64,000 nucleotides of DNA, from positions 47,912-111,911 of the forward strand of contig NZ_JAIXHL010000016.1 in NCBI RefSeq assembly GCF_030145815.1, written 5' to 3'. Positions 54,604 to 64,000 of this stretch are shown piece after piece. Each line of letters starts with the position of its first letter. Within the stretch, counting starts at the first letter, position 1. The translations under genes and the position numbers were made by a program. Under the pieces are notes generated by a model. It ran no database searches and was not told where the DNA came from. It saw only the letters and a program-made list of their open reading frames with translations. Origin of the DNA: Sphingomonas sp. (GTDB taxonomy: Bacteria > Pseudomonadota > Alphaproteobacteria > Sphingomonadales > Sphingomonadaceae).

Positions 54604-57285
54604 TTACCCCAGCCGCCCCAGCGCCGCGCTCAGCCGCGCCGCTTCGGCCGACTTCTCGGCATGGTCCGCCCGCGCCTTCTCCACCGCCTCGGGCTTGGCC
54701 TTCTCGGCGAAGGCGGGGTTGGACAGGCGCGCGTTCAGACTGTCGCGCTCCTTCTCCGCCGCCGCGATCGCCTTGGTCAGGCGAGCGCGTTCGGCGTCGA
54801 GGTCGATGACGCCCTCGAGCGGGAGGACATAGGTCGCCTCGTCCACCACGATCTGCAGCGCACCGCCCGCCGGGGCCTCACCTTCGGCGCGGTCGACGCG
54901 GGCGAGACGGGCGAGCGCCGCATTCTGGCGCGTCAGCCGCTCCAGCGTATCGGCATGCGCATCGCGGACATGCAGCGCCAGCCGCGCGCCCGGCGGCACG
55001 TTGAGCTCGGTCCGCGCCGCGCGCAGCTCGCTCACCAGCCGGATCAGCCAGTCGATCTCCTGCGCCGCTTCGGGATCGAGCGCGCGCGCATCCGCCATCG
55101 GCCATTTGGCGGTGATAATCGGCGTGTCGGGCCGGTCACCCATTTTCGACCACAGCTCTTCGGTGATGAAGGGCATGAACGGGTGGAGCATGACGAGGAT
55201 CTGGTCGAGCACCCAGCCGGCGACCTGCCGCGTCTCCTCGGCACCTTCCGCGCCTTCGGTCTGCAGCACCGGCTTGATCAGCTCCAGATACCAGTCGCAG
55301 AAGCGGCTCCAGGTGAACTGGTAGATGGTGTTGGCCGCGCCGTCGAAGCGGTGGTCGGCGAAGGCGAGGTCCATCGCCTGCACCGCCGACACCGTTTCGG
55401 CGATGATCCATTTGTTGACGGCGAGGGTCGCGGCGGGCGGCTCGACCTGTTCGCTGGCGCGGATGCCGTTGGACTGGGCGAAGCGCGCGGCGTTCCACAG
55501 CTTGGTCGCGAAGTTGCGATAGCCCTCGACCCGCTTCTCATCCATCTTCACGTCGCGGCCCTGGCTCTCCATCGCCGCCATGAAGAAGCGCAGCGCGTCC
55601 GCGCCATATTGGTCGATCAGACCGAGCGGATCGACGACATTGCCCTTGGACTTGGACATCTTCGCGCCATCGGCGGCGCGGACAAGTCCGTGCAGATACA
55701 AGGTCTTGAACGGCACTTCTTTCATGAAGTGCAAACCCTGCATCATCATCCGCGCATCCCAGAAAAACAGGATGTCGAAGCCGGAAATCAGCACGTCGTT
55801 GGGATAACGTCCGCCGAGCGTGGGGTCGTCATTCTCGGGCCAGCCGAGCGTCGCGAACGGCCAGAGCGCGGAGGAGAACCAGGTGTCGAGGACGTCTTCG
55901 TCCTGCGTCAGGGCAACGCCCTCACCCGCCTGCGCCTGCGCCTCCGCCTCGGATTCAGCGACATAGACGCTGCCGTCCTCAGCAAACCATGCCGGAATCC
56001 GATGCCCCCACCATAGCTGGCGGCTGACGCACCATGGCTGGATATTCTCCATCCAGTTGAAATAGGTCTTTTCCCAGCTCTTCGGCACCACCTTGGTCGC
56101 GCCCGAGCGCACGGCCTCGATCGCGGGCTTCGCCAGCGTCGCGGCGTCGACATACCATTGGTCGGTCAGCCACGGTTCGATGACCACGCCGGAGCGGTCG
56201 CCGAACGGCGTCTGGATCTTGCGCGGTTCGGCGTCGTGTTCGTTGCCGTCCTTGTCGGTCCAGGCGACGAGGAAGCCCTCATCCTTGAGCCGCGCCACCA
56301 CCTGCTCACGCGCATCGAAGCGGTCGAGGCCGATCAGCTCGGCCGGGATCAACCCGTCCGAGGTCTGACAGATCGCCGCCTTGGCATCGAGCATGTTGAG
56401 CATGTCGCGTGCCTCGATTCCGGCGCGGCGGCCAACCTCGAAGTCATTGAAATCATGCCCCGGCGTGATCTTGACCGCGCCCGAACCCAGCTCCGGATCG
56501 GCATGTTCGTCGGCGACGATCGGGATCAGGCGACCGGTGATCGGCAGCCGCACCTGCTTGCCGACCAAAGCCGTGTAGCGTTCGTCGGTCGGGTGCACCG
56601 CGACCGCCATATCGGCCAGCATCGTCTCCGGCCGCGTCGTCGCGACATGGATGAAGCCGCTGCCATCGGCGAGCGGGTAGCGCAGGTGCCAGAACTTGCC
56701 CGCAACCTCGCGCGTTTCGACCTCAAGGTCGCTGATCGCGGTGCCAAGACCCGGGTCCCAGTTCACCAGGCGCTTGTCGCGGTAGATCAGCTTTTGATTG
56801 TAGAGATCGACAAAGACCTTGAGCACGGCCTTCGAAAAGCCTTCGTCCATCGTGAAGCGTTCGTCGGACCAGTCCATCGAACAGCCGAGGCGCCGGAGCT
56901 GGCCGGTAATCGCGCCGCCGCTCTCCGCCTTCCACTCCCACACCTTCGCGATGAATTCCTCGCGGGTGAAGTCGGTGCGCTTCTGCTGGCGCGCGTTGAG
57001 CTGGCGTTCGACCACCATCTGCGTCGCGATGCCGGCATGGTCCATACCGACCACCCAGCGCGCGTCCATTCCCTTAAGCCGCGCATGGCGGACGAGGATG
57101 TCCTGCAGCGTATTGTCGAGCGCATGGCCGATATGGAGCGAACCCGTCACGTTGGGCGGCGGGTTGACGATGGTCCAGGGCTGCGCGCCCGGACGCTCGG
57201 GCCGGAACAGCCCGTTGGCTTCCCAATGCGCGTACCAGCGCTGCTCGATCTCGGCGGGGTCGAAGGTCTTCGGAAGTTCGCTCAT
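54604..57285 (-). CDS. valS: Valyl-tRNA synthetase
   Basis: A class I synthetase of 893 residues. The HIGH motif reads H-I-G-H in T-G-S-L-H-I-G-H (about 47-50), KMSKS is in A-K-M-S-K-S-K-G (about 535-542), and a C-terminal coiled-coil arm covers about 825-890. ATG 57285 (M-S-E-L-P-K) is the family start; an ATG 24 bases upstream is less likely. It follows popZ by 36 bases. Confidence 0.97.
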   Translation of the reverse strand: MSELPKTFDPAEIEQRWYAHWEANGLFRPERPGAQPWTIVNPPPNVTGSLHIGHALDNTLQDILVRHARLKGMDARWVVGMDHAGIATQMVVERQLNARQQKRTDFTREEFIAKVWEWKAESGGAITGQLRRLGCSMDWSDERFTMDEGFSKAVLKVFVDLYNQKLIYRDKRLVNWDPGLGTAISDLEVETREVAGKFWHLRYPLADGSGFIHVATTRPETMLADMAVAVHPTDERYTALVGKQVRLPITGRLIPIVADEHADPELGSGAVKITPGHDFNDFEVGRRAGIEARDMLNMLDAKAAICQTSDGLIPAELIGLDRFDAREQVVARLKDEGFLVAWTDKDGNEHDAEPRKIQTPFGDRSGVVIEPWLTDQWYVDAATLAKPAIEAVRSGATKVVPKSWEKTYFNWMENIQPWCVSRQLWWGHRIPAWFAEDGSVYVAESEAEAQAQAGEGVALTQDEDVLDTWFSSALWPFATLGWPENDDPTLGGRYPNDVLISGFDILFFWDARMMMQGLHFMKEVPFKTLYLHGLVRAADGAKMSKSKGNVVDPLGLIDQYGADALRFFMAAMESQGRDVKMDEKRVEGYRNFATKLWNAARFAQSNGIRASEQVEPPAATLAVNKWIIAETVSAVQAMDLAFADHRFDGAANTIYQFTWSRFCDWYLELIKPVLQTEGAEGAEETRQVAGWVLDQILVMLHPFMPFITEELWSKMGDRPDTPIITAKWPMADARALDPEAAQEIDWLIRLVSELRAARTELNVPPGARLALHVRDAHADTLERLTRQNAALARLARVDRAEGEAPAGGALQIVVDEATYVLPLEGVIDLDAERARLTKAIAAAEKERDSLNARLSNPAFAEKAKPEAVEKARADHAEKSAEAARLSAALGRLG

Positions 57286-57321
57286 GCCCCGCCCTCTAAC
57301 GGGCGACACACGTTAGGCAAG

Positions 57322-57858
57322 TCAGTCGCGACCTGCGGCGATCCGGGAAATCTCGCGCTGAACCATTTCCTCGACCATGCGCGGCAGATTGGCGTCGAGC
57401 CAGTCGCGCAGCATCGGGCGAATCATCTCGCGAACCATGCCCTCCAGCGAGGTTTCACCGGCTGGAATCGCCGGGGCCGGAGCGGGCTCGGGCTTCTCCA
57501 CCATCCGCGACAGCGCCTCCAGCGGACCGCGCGTCGCTTGCGCGGTGGTCGGCGAGAGGATCGGTTCGGGCGCAGGCTGCGGCGCAACTTCCGGCGCAAC
57601 ATCGCGCAGATCGACGCGCGGCGTCTCACGCTGCATCGGCATCGGCGCACGATGCGCCTCGGGCTGAGCCGGCTCGCTCGGCGCGGGCTGGTTCAGCTCC
57701 AGAATTTCATCATCATCGACTGGAGCGGGCGCCGGCGCGGCGGCGCGGGCCGGACGGCGCGAACGATTCGCAGTCGCTGCATCGCCCTCTTCGGCGATGA
57801 TGCGTTTGATGGAGGAAAGAATATCCTCCATCGACGGCTCGTTGCTCACGTCCCCCAT
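57322..57858 (-). CDS. popZ: PopZ-like polar organizing protein (DUF2497)
   Basis: PopZ self-assembles at cell poles and anchors the chromosome origin through ParB and several cell-cycle proteins in alphaproteobacteria. This 178-residue protein has the conserved N-terminal helix M-E-D-I-L-S-S-I-K-R-I-I (about 10-21), a long Pro/Ala/Glu disordered middle (about 30-120), and the C-terminal oligomerising helices (P-M-L-R-D-W-L-D-A-N-L-P). Three ATG codons stand in a row; the third (57858) has AAGGA six bases upstream. DivL, encoded at the start of this window, acts in the same cell-cycle network in Caulobacter. Confidence 0.9.
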   Translation of the reverse strand: MGDVSNEPSMEDILSSIKRIIAEEGDAATANRSRRPARAAAPAPAPVDDDEILELNQPAPSEPAQPEAHRAPMPMQRETPRVDLRDVAPEVAPQPAPEPILSPTTAQATRGPLEALSRMVEKPEPAPAPAIPAGETSLEGMVREMIRPMLRDWLDANLPRMVEEMVQREISRIAAGRD

Positions 57859-57939
57859 CATCATTCCTTAACCAGGAATCGCAGTCGCCGCCACCTGTTA
57901 GATTTACGGTAGGAATGTCAACTCTTCAGCAAGCGTTGT

Positions 57940-59442
57940 TCAACGCGGCTGGGGATCGACCGGACCGGAAACATTGGGATTCTGCGCCGGTGTGTTCACC
58001 GTGCGGGTTGCCTCTGCCTCCGGCGTGGGATTGTCGCGCCAGTCGGACCAGCTGCCCCGGACGCGATCGTAATTCGCGACCGGGTCGTAGAGCGGCCCGC
58101 CGTCGAGCCCCAGATCCTCGGCCTCCGCGCGGCCCATCGCCGCCAGCACCGCGAAGCCCGCGACATAGGCGTCGCGCTCCGCCGTCACCAGCTGGACCTG
58201 GCTGTTGAGCAGTTCCTGCTCGGCGTTGAGGATGTCGAGGATGGTGCGCGTGCCGACGCTGTTTTCGGCGCGGACGCCCTCAAGGCTCAGCTGGTTCGCC
58301 TGCACCGCCACGCGGCTGCTCTCTATCACGCGCAGCGCCGACTGATAGACGGCATAGGCCGAGCGCGCCTGGGCGATCACGCCACGTTCGGTCGCGGTAA
58401 CCTGTTCGATCGACGCCGATTCGCGCGCCTGTGCCTGACGCACCTGCGCCGCCGGGCGGCCGCCCTGGAACAGCGGGATGCTGAGGCTCACGCCCGCCGA
58501 GGTGGCAAAGCCGTCATTCTGCACGCCGGCGAGCTGCCCCGCCCCGGGAACCGATCCAAAGCGGTTATAATAGTCGCCACCGACGCCAACGCTGACAGTG
58601 GGCAAACGGCCCGCACGCGCGACACGGACGTCATAGCCGCTGGCTTCACGCGCCTTGCGCGCGCCCTCCAGCGCCGGGTTGTCGGTCAGCGCGGTCGCAA
58701 CTGCCTGATCCGGATTGGCGGGCAACCCGGGAAGCGGCGGCGGCGGGGCAAGCGTGCCGGGCGCGGTGCCGACGACGCGAATGTAATTCTCGCGGCTGGA
58801 GATCAGCCGCGCCTCGGCCCCCTGCAACTGGCTCTGCGCCAGCGCGAGCCGCGCTTCGGACTGGGCCACGTCGGTGCGGGTCAGGTCACCCACCTCGAAC
58901 CGGTCGCGCGTCGCCTGAAGATTGACGTCGAGCGCGCGGACATTCTGCTGGTTCAGCCGCACCGTCGCTTCGTCACGGATCACGTCCATATAGGCGGCGA
59001 CGACATCGGTGAAGAGCGCCGCTTCGACGCTGCGCAGGCCGGCACGGCCGGCCTCAACGCGGGTTTCCGCTGCACGCACCGAATTGCGCACCGCGCCGCC
59101 CGAAAAGATCGGGACGCTGAGGTCGACGCCCAGGCTACCCTGGCGCGGCACCGACGCTGGAGAGGAATCGGTGTTCGACAGGCTCTCGCTATAGGCACCG
59201 GTCGACGACACGCCCGGCAACCCGCGCGAGCGGGCGATCGGCACATTCTCGTCGGTCGCGCGCAGATTGGCGCGCTCGGCGGTGATATCCGGATTGGTGC
59301 GATAGGCCTTGACCAGCGCCTCGCGCAGCGTCTCGGTCGGCTGCGCGGCAGGCGCCTGCCCCGCCGGCGGCACGGTCTGCGCCAGCGCGGGAAGCGTCAG
59401 ACCGGCAAGACTCACGCCGGCAAGGATCAGGCTCAATCGCAT
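57940..59442 (-). CDS. tolC: TolC-family outer-membrane efflux channel
   Basis: A 500-residue trimeric outer-membrane channel subunit. The signal peptide ends at about residue 21 (A-L-A|Q). Two repeated OEP domains (about 40-240 and 260-450) and the motif N-P-D-I-T-A-E-R-A are typical. It is the likely exit duct for type I secretion or drug pumps, possibly including EmrAB here. GAGGAA lies 12 bases upstream of ATG 59442. The pcm-like gene precedes it by 14 bases, so the two form an operon. Confidence 0.95.
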   Translation of the reverse strand: MRLSLILAGVSLAGLTLPALAQTVPPAGQAPAAQPTETLREALVKAYRTNPDITAERANLRATDENVPIARSRGLPGVSSTGAYSESLSNTDSSPASVPRQGSLGVDLSVPIFSGGAVRNSVRAAETRVEAGRAGLRSVEAALFTDVVAAYMDVIRDEATVRLNQQNVRALDVNLQATRDRFEVGDLTRTDVAQSEARLALAQSQLQGAEARLISSRENYIRVVGTAPGTLAPPPPLPGLPANPDQAVATALTDNPALEGARKAREASGYDVRVARAGRLPTVSVGVGGDYYNRFGSVPGAGQLAGVQNDGFATSAGVSLSIPLFQGGRPAAQVRQAQARESASIEQVTATERGVIAQARSAYAVYQSALRVIESSRVAVQANQLSLEGVRAENSVGTRTILDILNAEQELLNSQVQLVTAERDAYVAGFAVLAAMGRAEAEDLGLDGGPLYDPVANYDRVRGSWSDWRDNPTPEAEATRTVNTPAQNPNVSGPVDPQPR

Positions 59443-59456
59443 CACGTTCGCTTTCC

Positions 59457-60116
59457 TCAGAACTGGAACCCGCGCGGCTTGGTAAAGCCGGGCAAAACAG
59501 CACATTCACTATCCACAACGCTCGCGAGGCCGACACCCGTGGCGGTCCGCACGCCCGACGCGATGCGGGTAACGCCGCGATCGGACAGGCCGGTGACCAC
59601 CCGCCCCCCTTCGCGCACCTGATCCGCCAGCGCATCAGGAATCTGCTCCACCGCGCCGTCGATCAGCAACAGGTCATAGGGCGCACCGGCAGGCGCACCC
59701 GCGGACAGCGGCCCTTCGACCAGCGTCACGCTGTCGCCCAGCGCGATACGCGCAAGTGCGGCCAGATCCGCATCTTCCTCGACCGCCGTCACCGCGGCCC
59801 CAACCCGTGCGGCCAACGCCGCAGCATAGCCGCCCGCTGCACCGACGATCAGCACCTTCTCCCCCGCCTCGATCCGCGCTTCGGTCAGCAGCAGGCCGGT
59901 GGCAAGCGGCGGGTTCTGCATCCGGCCATTGCCGAGCGGCAGCGACCGGTCGCGATAGGCGAACGCGCGCTGCGATTCGGGCAGGAATTCTTCGCGCGCG
60001 ACCTGTGCCATCGCGGCGACCACACGCGCGTCATTGACGCCGCTGGTGCGCAGCTGGCTCGCCACCATCGCGGCGCGGGCGGCCTCATGGCCCATGGGTT
60101 CGGTGGTCGCGGTCAT
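59457..60116 (-). CDS. Protein-L-isoaspartate methyltransferase-like protein, active site altered
   Basis: A 219-residue PCMT-fold protein. In true Pcm the segment Q-T-I-S-Q-P binds the isoaspartyl substrate; here it is R-M-Q-N-P-P, without the Thr and Ser. SAM motif I is V-G-A-A-G-G-Y rather than I-G-T-G-S-G-Y. Repair activity is therefore doubtful. GGAG five bases before ATG 60116 supports that start (two ATGs are adjacent). It precedes tolC on the same strand. Confidence 0.85.
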   Translation of the reverse strand: MTATTEPMGHEAARAAMVASQLRTSGVNDARVVAAMAQVAREEFLPESQRAFAYRDRSLPLGNGRMQNPPLATGLLLTEARIEAGEKVLIVGAAGGYAAALAARVGAAVTAVEEDADLAALARIALGDSVTLVEGPLSAGAPAGAPYDLLLIDGAVEQIPDALADQVREGGRVVTGLSDRGVTRIASGVRTATGVGLASVVDSECAVLPGFTKPRGFQF

Positions 60117-60283
60117 CATCACTCCAGCCCTGTTCGCACAACTGTTATAGTCATGCAATACACTTGTTCGCTCGCGCGCTTGTATCGCGTGCCGCCGTCC
60201 GCGCCAAGCAACGTCCGGCGCAAAATTCGCAACAGCGGTTGACACGGGCGCTTGCCCCGCGCACATCGCGCCCTCGCTGTCGA

Positions 60284-60357
60284 GGCCCGATGGCGGAGTG
60301 GTTACGCAGAGGACTGCAAATCCTTGCACGCCGGTTCGATTCCGGCTCGGGCCTCCA
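60284..60357 (+). tRNA. tRNA-Cys (anticodon GCA)
   Basis: A 74-base cloverleaf with encoded CCA. The acceptor GGCCCGA pairs with TCGGGCC, the anticodon loop CTGCAAA carries GCA, the T-loop is GTTCGATTC, and the discriminator base is U, as required for cysteine. Confidence 0.97.
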
Positions 60358-60537
60358 ACGCGCCCTATGCTCCCGCACATTCGCATATCGTCGCGCTGCA
60401 GTGCGGCGGCATTTGGCGCTGGTTGCACGAAAATCTGTGCTGAGGCGCACCGACCCACCAGGCAATTGACCATGAAGCTGTGCTGACCAATCCCGTCCGC
60501 TCCCGGCCAGCGGTGTCGAGGGAAGCGGAGATTGCAC

Positions 60538-61116
60538 ATGCGACAGCTGAATATCGTGGGCATCGGCGGCACGGCAAAGCCATCTTCTTCGACCGAAGCG
60601 GCGTTGCGACTGGCACTGGACGCAGCAGGTGCGGCTGGGGCGCGGACCCGGCTGTTCGGCGGCGGCGAACTCGCACTGCTGCCGCATTATCTGACGCCAG
60701 CCGCGGCGGATGATGCGATCGGGCGCGCGCTGGTCGATGCCGTGCGCGGTGCCGACGCGGTGCTGATCGCCAGTCCCGGCTATCACGGCTCAGTCTCTGG
60801 GATCGTCAAGAACGCGCTCGATTATCTCGAAGAAACGGCACGGGACGCGCGTCCCTATCTCGACGGACTGCCGGTCGGGCTGATCGTCACCGCTTATGGG
60901 TGGCAGGCGACCGGGAGCACGCTGGCCACGCTGCGCGCGATCGTCCATGCCTTGCGCGGCTGGCCGACACCGCTGGGCGTCACGGTCAATTCGAGCCAGT
61001 GCAGATTTGCGGATGACGGATGCAGCGACCCGGCGATTGCCGCGCAACTCGCGCTGGTGGGGCAGCAACTGGTGGATTTCGCAAAACTGCGCCGCAGCGC
61101 AGCGACGGACGCCTGA
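60538..61116 (+). CDS. NADPH-dependent FMN reductase family protein
   Basis: A 192-residue flavodoxin-fold reductase. The FMN phosphate loop is at G-G-T-A-K-P-S-S-S-T (about residues 10-19), and S-P-G-Y-H-G-S-V-S-G-I-V-K-N-A (about 80-94) is the family signature. It likely reduces FMN or quinone-like compounds. ATG 60538 has GGAG 7 bases upstream. A TonB receptor follows after 236 bases in which I see only a probable promoter region. Confidence 0.9.
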   Translation: MRQLNIVGIGGTAKPSSSTEAALRLALDAAGAAGARTRLFGGGELALLPHYLTPAAADDAIGRALVDAVRGADAVLIASPGYHGSVSGIVKNALDYLEETARDARPYLDGLPVGLIVTAYGWQATGSTLATLRAIVHALRGWPTPLGVTVNSSQCRFADDGCSDPAIAAQLALVGQQLVDFAKLRRSAATDA

Positions 61117-61352
61117 TACATCGCCGCGCTCCGCCCGGCCATCTGTTTCACTTACATTTCAACAAACTACGAACGATCGCACACCAATTCAGCGCGCGAC
61201 TCCGCCCGTTTATGTCGGTTTCGGGTCAATTAGTTATTCGCTTGCGCACAAGACCCCAGCCCAGCGCGGTGGCTCAATCCCGTCACTGTCGGGAGCATCC
61301 TGAGCCAACGGGAGCCCCATCGCGGGAGGATCAACACGATTGGGGGATGGCG

Positions 61353-63803
61353 ATGAAAAACGCATCTAGCAACTTCGGTGTGACGGCATGGCGGCTCGCA
61401 TTGGCGGCGACCGCATCGACATTGGCAATGACGCCCGGCCTTGCCGCGGCACGCGATACGGCGCCCGGGGGGGCGGAGACGGGGACGGCGGCAGACCCGG
61501 TCGAGAATGATCAGGCGGGCGAGATCGTCATCACCGCGTCCAAACGCGACACCAGCCTTCAGGACGCGACGCTGTCGGTCACGGCCGTCACGGCCGAAAC
61601 GCTGAAGGAATCGAACATCACCGAAATCACCGGTCTCAACGGGACCGTCCCGGGGCTGGTCGTCGCACGCAGCGGCGGTGGCGAGCGGCTGATCTCGATC
61701 CGCGGGGTCGGGTCCGAAACGCCGGAAAACGCCAACACCCAGCCCGGCGTGTCGTTCCATGTCGATGGCGTTTACATCTTCAACTCGATCGCCGCCAACG
61801 CGGCCTTTATCGATATCGCCCAGGTCGAGGTGCTGCGCGGCCCGCAGGGTACCACTTTTGGCCAGGGGTCGACCGGCGGGACGATCAACGTCGTCACCAA
61901 TCAGCCGTCGACCAGCGGCTTTGCCGGCGACCTCAGCGTTGGGGTGGGCAATTACGGGCTGACGCAGGGCAGCGCCGCGATCAACCTTCCGGTCGGAGAG
62001 TTCGCGATCCGCGGCGCGGTGCAATATCAGAAGCGCGACGGCTATGCGGTCGCGACGGGGGTGCCGGGCACCAGCGAATATGATCTGGACGATCAGAATG
62101 AGATTGGCTGGAAACTGGCCGCGATCTGGCAGCCGACCGACACTCTGTCGGTCCTGCTGACGACGATCCAGTATGAAGCCGACACCCATGGTCCGGCGCA
62201 GAAGAACATCCTCGATCCCAATCCCGACCCGCGCGTGCTGACCCAGGATTATCCGGGGCGGTCGATCATCGACACCGAACTTTATTATGGCGTCGTCCGG
62301 TTCGACACGGGTTTCGCGATCGCCAAGTCGATCACCAGCTACCAGAAGCTCTACAGCCGCCAGGCGTGGGACGGCGACGGGCTGACCGGCGATCTGTTCG
62401 AGCGCAATGTGCTGGGTGGGTACAAGCCTGCGCTGAACGGCAACCCCGAGCGGTTGGGCGCGCGTTACGACCACGTCCCCTTGTGGCAGCAGAATACCGA
62501 AAGTTGGACCCAGGAGGTCAACTTGTCCTCGACCGGGGACGGGCCGTTCAGCTGGATCGTCGGCGGCGTGTATCTGTGGTCGAAGAACGCGCAATATATC
62601 GTCGAATATCGGGCGAACACGGGCGACCCCTATGCCCCCGCCTTACCCGCTACGACGCCGTTTAACAGTCCGCTCGTCCCGCTCGTCACCTATGCCGAGC
62701 TGTCCGAAATCACGCGCGAAGCCTATGCCGGCTATGTCGAGGCATCGTATGAACTGGTCGACGGCCTCAAGCTGACCGCAGGGCTGCGCTACAATCACGA
62801 TTCATTTTCGGGCGTGTCCGACACTAATAGCGGCGGCCCCACCATCACCGCGGGCGCCTATCTTCAGCCGACCCCGACCCCAGGCCTGACCACCACCGAA
62901 TGGACCGGCAAGGCGGCGATCGATTACAAGCTGACGCCGAACAACATGATCTATTTCAGCTATACGCGCGGCTTCAAGCCGGGCGGGCTGAACGCATCGG
63001 CGGCGGGCGCGGCGCCGCAGGTGCTGGGCTTTGCCAATGGCATCCGCCCGACCTATCAGCCCGAAACGGTCAATTCGTTCGAGCTGGGGTCGAAGAACAG
63101 CTTCGCCGGGGGCAAGGGCAGGCTCAACCTGTCGGCCTTCTACTATGATTATTCGAACCTTCAGTTCCTGGACGAGGACGCGATCCTGTTCGGCGAAGGG
63201 GTCGCCAACGCACCCAGCGCCGAAATCTATGGCCTGGAGATCGAAGGCGGGTTCAAGTTCGACGATCACTGGTCGCTGGACGGCAGCGTTTCGTTCACCC
63301 GCGGCAAGTTCAACGCCGATTTCTTGGCGCTGGACCCGGCGGCGGCGGTGCTCGCGCAGAATGCAGCTGGCTATTACGGCACCGGCGAGTTCTTCGCCAA
63401 TTTCTACGCCGCAGCCCTCGCCCGCGACAGCGCGCGCGCCAACATCAACGGCAATAATGTGCCCAAGATTCCAAAGGTTCAGGGCAGCGCCACGCTCGGC
63501 TATCAGAACATTGTCGCCGGCGGTGAGCTGACCGCAAAGGCTACGGTGATTTATCGCGGCGAGTATCAATATCGGCTGTTCAACAACTCGATCTACGACA
63601 CCACGCCCGATTACGCCCAGGTCAACCTGTTCGCGCAATATGCCCCGGAAGGCTCCAACCTGGCCTTCAGCCTGACCGTGACCAATTTGTTCGACAAGGC
63701 GGGCGTCAATTCACGCTTCTCCGATCCCTATGGCAGCGCGCAGACCTACGAAACCTATATTGCCCCGCGCCAGGTGCTGGGGACGATCAGCTATCGCTTC
63801 TGA
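61353..63803 (+). CDS. TonB-dependent receptor
   Basis: An 816-residue outer-membrane receptor. The signal peptide ends near residue 33 (A-A-A-R|D), the plug starts at G-E-I-V-I-T-A-S-K-R, and V-L-R-G-P-Q-G-T-T-F-G is the plug signature; the barrel ends S-Y-R-F. It belongs to the broad FecA/iron-complex-like group, but the substrate is not evident. Two in-frame ATGs (61347 and 61353) share the GGGGG ribosome site, and I take the second. An FMN reductase upstream could reduce an imported ferric complex, which is inference. Confidence 0.94.
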   Translation: MKNASSNFGVTAWRLALAATASTLAMTPGLAAARDTAPGGAETGTAADPVENDQAGEIVITASKRDTSLQDATLSVTAVTAETLKESNITEITGLNGTVPGLVVARSGGGERLISIRGVGSETPENANTQPGVSFHVDGVYIFNSIAANAAFIDIAQVEVLRGPQGTTFGQGSTGGTINVVTNQPSTSGFAGDLSVGVGNYGLTQGSAAINLPVGEFAIRGAVQYQKRDGYAVATGVPGTSEYDLDDQNEIGWKLAAIWQPTDTLSVLLTTIQYEADTHGPAQKNILDPNPDPRVLTQDYPGRSIIDTELYYGVVRFDTGFAIAKSITSYQKLYSRQAWDGDGLTGDLFERNVLGGYKPALNGNPERLGARYDHVPLWQQNTESWTQEVNLSSTGDGPFSWIVGGVYLWSKNAQYIVEYRANTGDPYAPALPATTPFNSPLVPLVTYAELSEITREAYAGYVEASYELVDGLKLTAGLRYNHDSFSGVSDTNSGGPTITAGAYLQPTPTPGLTTTEWTGKAAIDYKLTPNNMIYFSYTRGFKPGGLNASAAGAAPQVLGFANGIRPTYQPETVNSFELGSKNSFAGGKGRLNLSAFYYDYSNLQFLDEDAILFGEGVANAPSAEIYGLEIEGGFKFDDHWSLDGSVSFTRGKFNADFLALDPAAAVLAQNAAGYYGTGEFFANFYAAALARDSARANINGNNVPKIPKVQGSATLGYQNIVAGGELTAKATVIYRGEYQYRLFNNSIYDTTPDYAQVNLFAQYAPEGSNLAFSLTVTNLFDKAGVNSRFSDPYGSAQTYETYIAPRQVLGTISYRF

Positions 63804-63828
63804 TCCTCGCTACGCATGGGGATTTCTG

Positions 63829-63863
63829 CCGGGCGGCGTGGGAACACGTCGCCCGGTTTTTTT
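63829..63863 (+). terminator. Intrinsic terminator after the last TonB receptor
   Basis: A 12-bp stem with one G-U pair (CCGGGCGGCGTG with CACGTCGCCCGG), a GGAA loop, and seven T residues. This is the best classical terminator in the window. Confidence 0.95.
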
Positions 63864-63913
63864 GCGCGCTGCGTAACAGGCCGTTGACGTAGTCGCCTTT
63901 TCGGCGGCGGGGC

Positions 63914-64000
63914 TCAATGTTCGCCAGCAGAGGCGGCGATGAGCAGGATGCCTGCTTGGCCTGCCGCCTGGCCGATGAAGGCAAAGAGCAGCGTGTTCTC
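63914..64000 (-). CDS. C-terminal end of a membrane protein, truncated by the window edge
   Basis: The minus strand reads into the window with 28 codons and a TGA at 63914-63916. The residues are hydrophobic (L-L-F-A-F-I-G-Q-A-A-G-Q-A-G-I-L-L-I-A-A) and look like the last membrane helix of a transporter. Too little is visible to name it, and 28 codons could be chance. Confidence 0.35.
   Translation of the reverse strand, partial: ENTLLFAFIGQAAGQAGILLIAASAGEH

Noticed and set aside
61020..61352. 111-codon upstream extension of the last TonB receptor
   Set aside because: It overlaps the FMN reductase end and has no signal peptide; the true signal peptide starts at 61353.
63787..63984. 65-codon minus-strand frame at the right edge
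   Set aside because: It runs through the intrinsic terminator, overlaps the receptor end, and has no recognisable features.

Overview
This is a high-GC chromosomal window from an alphaproteobacterium, most likely Sphingomonas or a close relative in the Sphingomonadaceae. The reasons are three large TonB-dependent receptors, a DivL-type kinase with Tyr at the phospho-acceptor position, a PopZ gene beside valS and a TolC gene, an apparent EcfG-type stress promoter, short palindromic GC-rich repeats between genes, and homologues typical of that family (TPR-sulfotransferase, DUF2238, DUF481, DUF47-Pit). It is mostly core genome. I see no prophage, IS element, CRISPR array or rRNA operon. There are two tRNA genes: Arg-ACG on the minus strand and Cys-GCA on the plus strand.

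Layout. 1-3094 (minus): divL-tsaE-amgK, three genes joined by 4-base overlaps (cell-cycle kinase, tRNA t6A ATPase, cell-wall sugar kinase). 3257-8867 (plus): TonB receptor, then a sulfotransferase and a TPR-sulfotransferase. 8929-10335 (minus): ahcY with a SahR-like palindrome upstream. 10537-16075: a secreted protein of unknown function, AlgH, a peroxiredoxin, a small membrane protein behind an EcfG-like promoter, AMP nucleosidase, and a Lys/Ala/Pro-repeat protein with one membrane segment. 16133-21992: an ACE-like M2 peptidase, an alpha/beta hydrolase, and divergently a marR-emrA-emrB efflux operon. 21940-23614: asd with a DUF2238 membrane protein. 23871-28890: a TonB receptor coupled to a secreted protein, divergent from an HSL-type esterase and rppH. 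28941-32231: a DUF481 outer-membrane protein, then a Pho-box-preceded gene fusing a Nudix hydrolase to a DUF47/PhoU-like domain, then a Pit phosphate transporter. 32302-35760: M20 hydrolase-astA-astB (arginine succinyltransferase pathway). 35836-37410: a small membrane protein and a histidine kinase that lacks its phospho-acceptor His.

37509-49486 is the best-integrated block. It is a minus-strand cluster that turns propionyl-CoA into succinyl-CoA: pccB, methylmalonyl-CoA epimerase, an enoyl-CoA hydratase/isomerase, methylmalonyl-CoA mutase, biotin synthase and pccA. Five accessory genes of unknown function are threaded between the enzymes, mostly by 4-base overlaps, among them a catalytically dead S41 peptidase and a 53-residue protein. 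A PccR/ScfR-type regulator is read divergently. BioB supplies the biotin that PccA carries.

49483-64000: a zinc-ribbon-like mini-protein, tRNA-Arg, a lipoprotein, a membrane/spermidine-synthase fusion, a GNAT acetyltransferase, hemB, valS, popZ, tolC, a degenerate isoaspartate methyltransferase-like gene, tRNA-Cys, an FMN reductase, a third TonB receptor with a strong terminator, and the C-terminal end of a further minus-strand gene.

The strongest leads for new biology are the Nudix-DUF47 fusion under apparent PhoB control, the accessory genes (including a pseudo-peptidase) inside the propionate operon, and the His-less orphan kinase at 36 kb.
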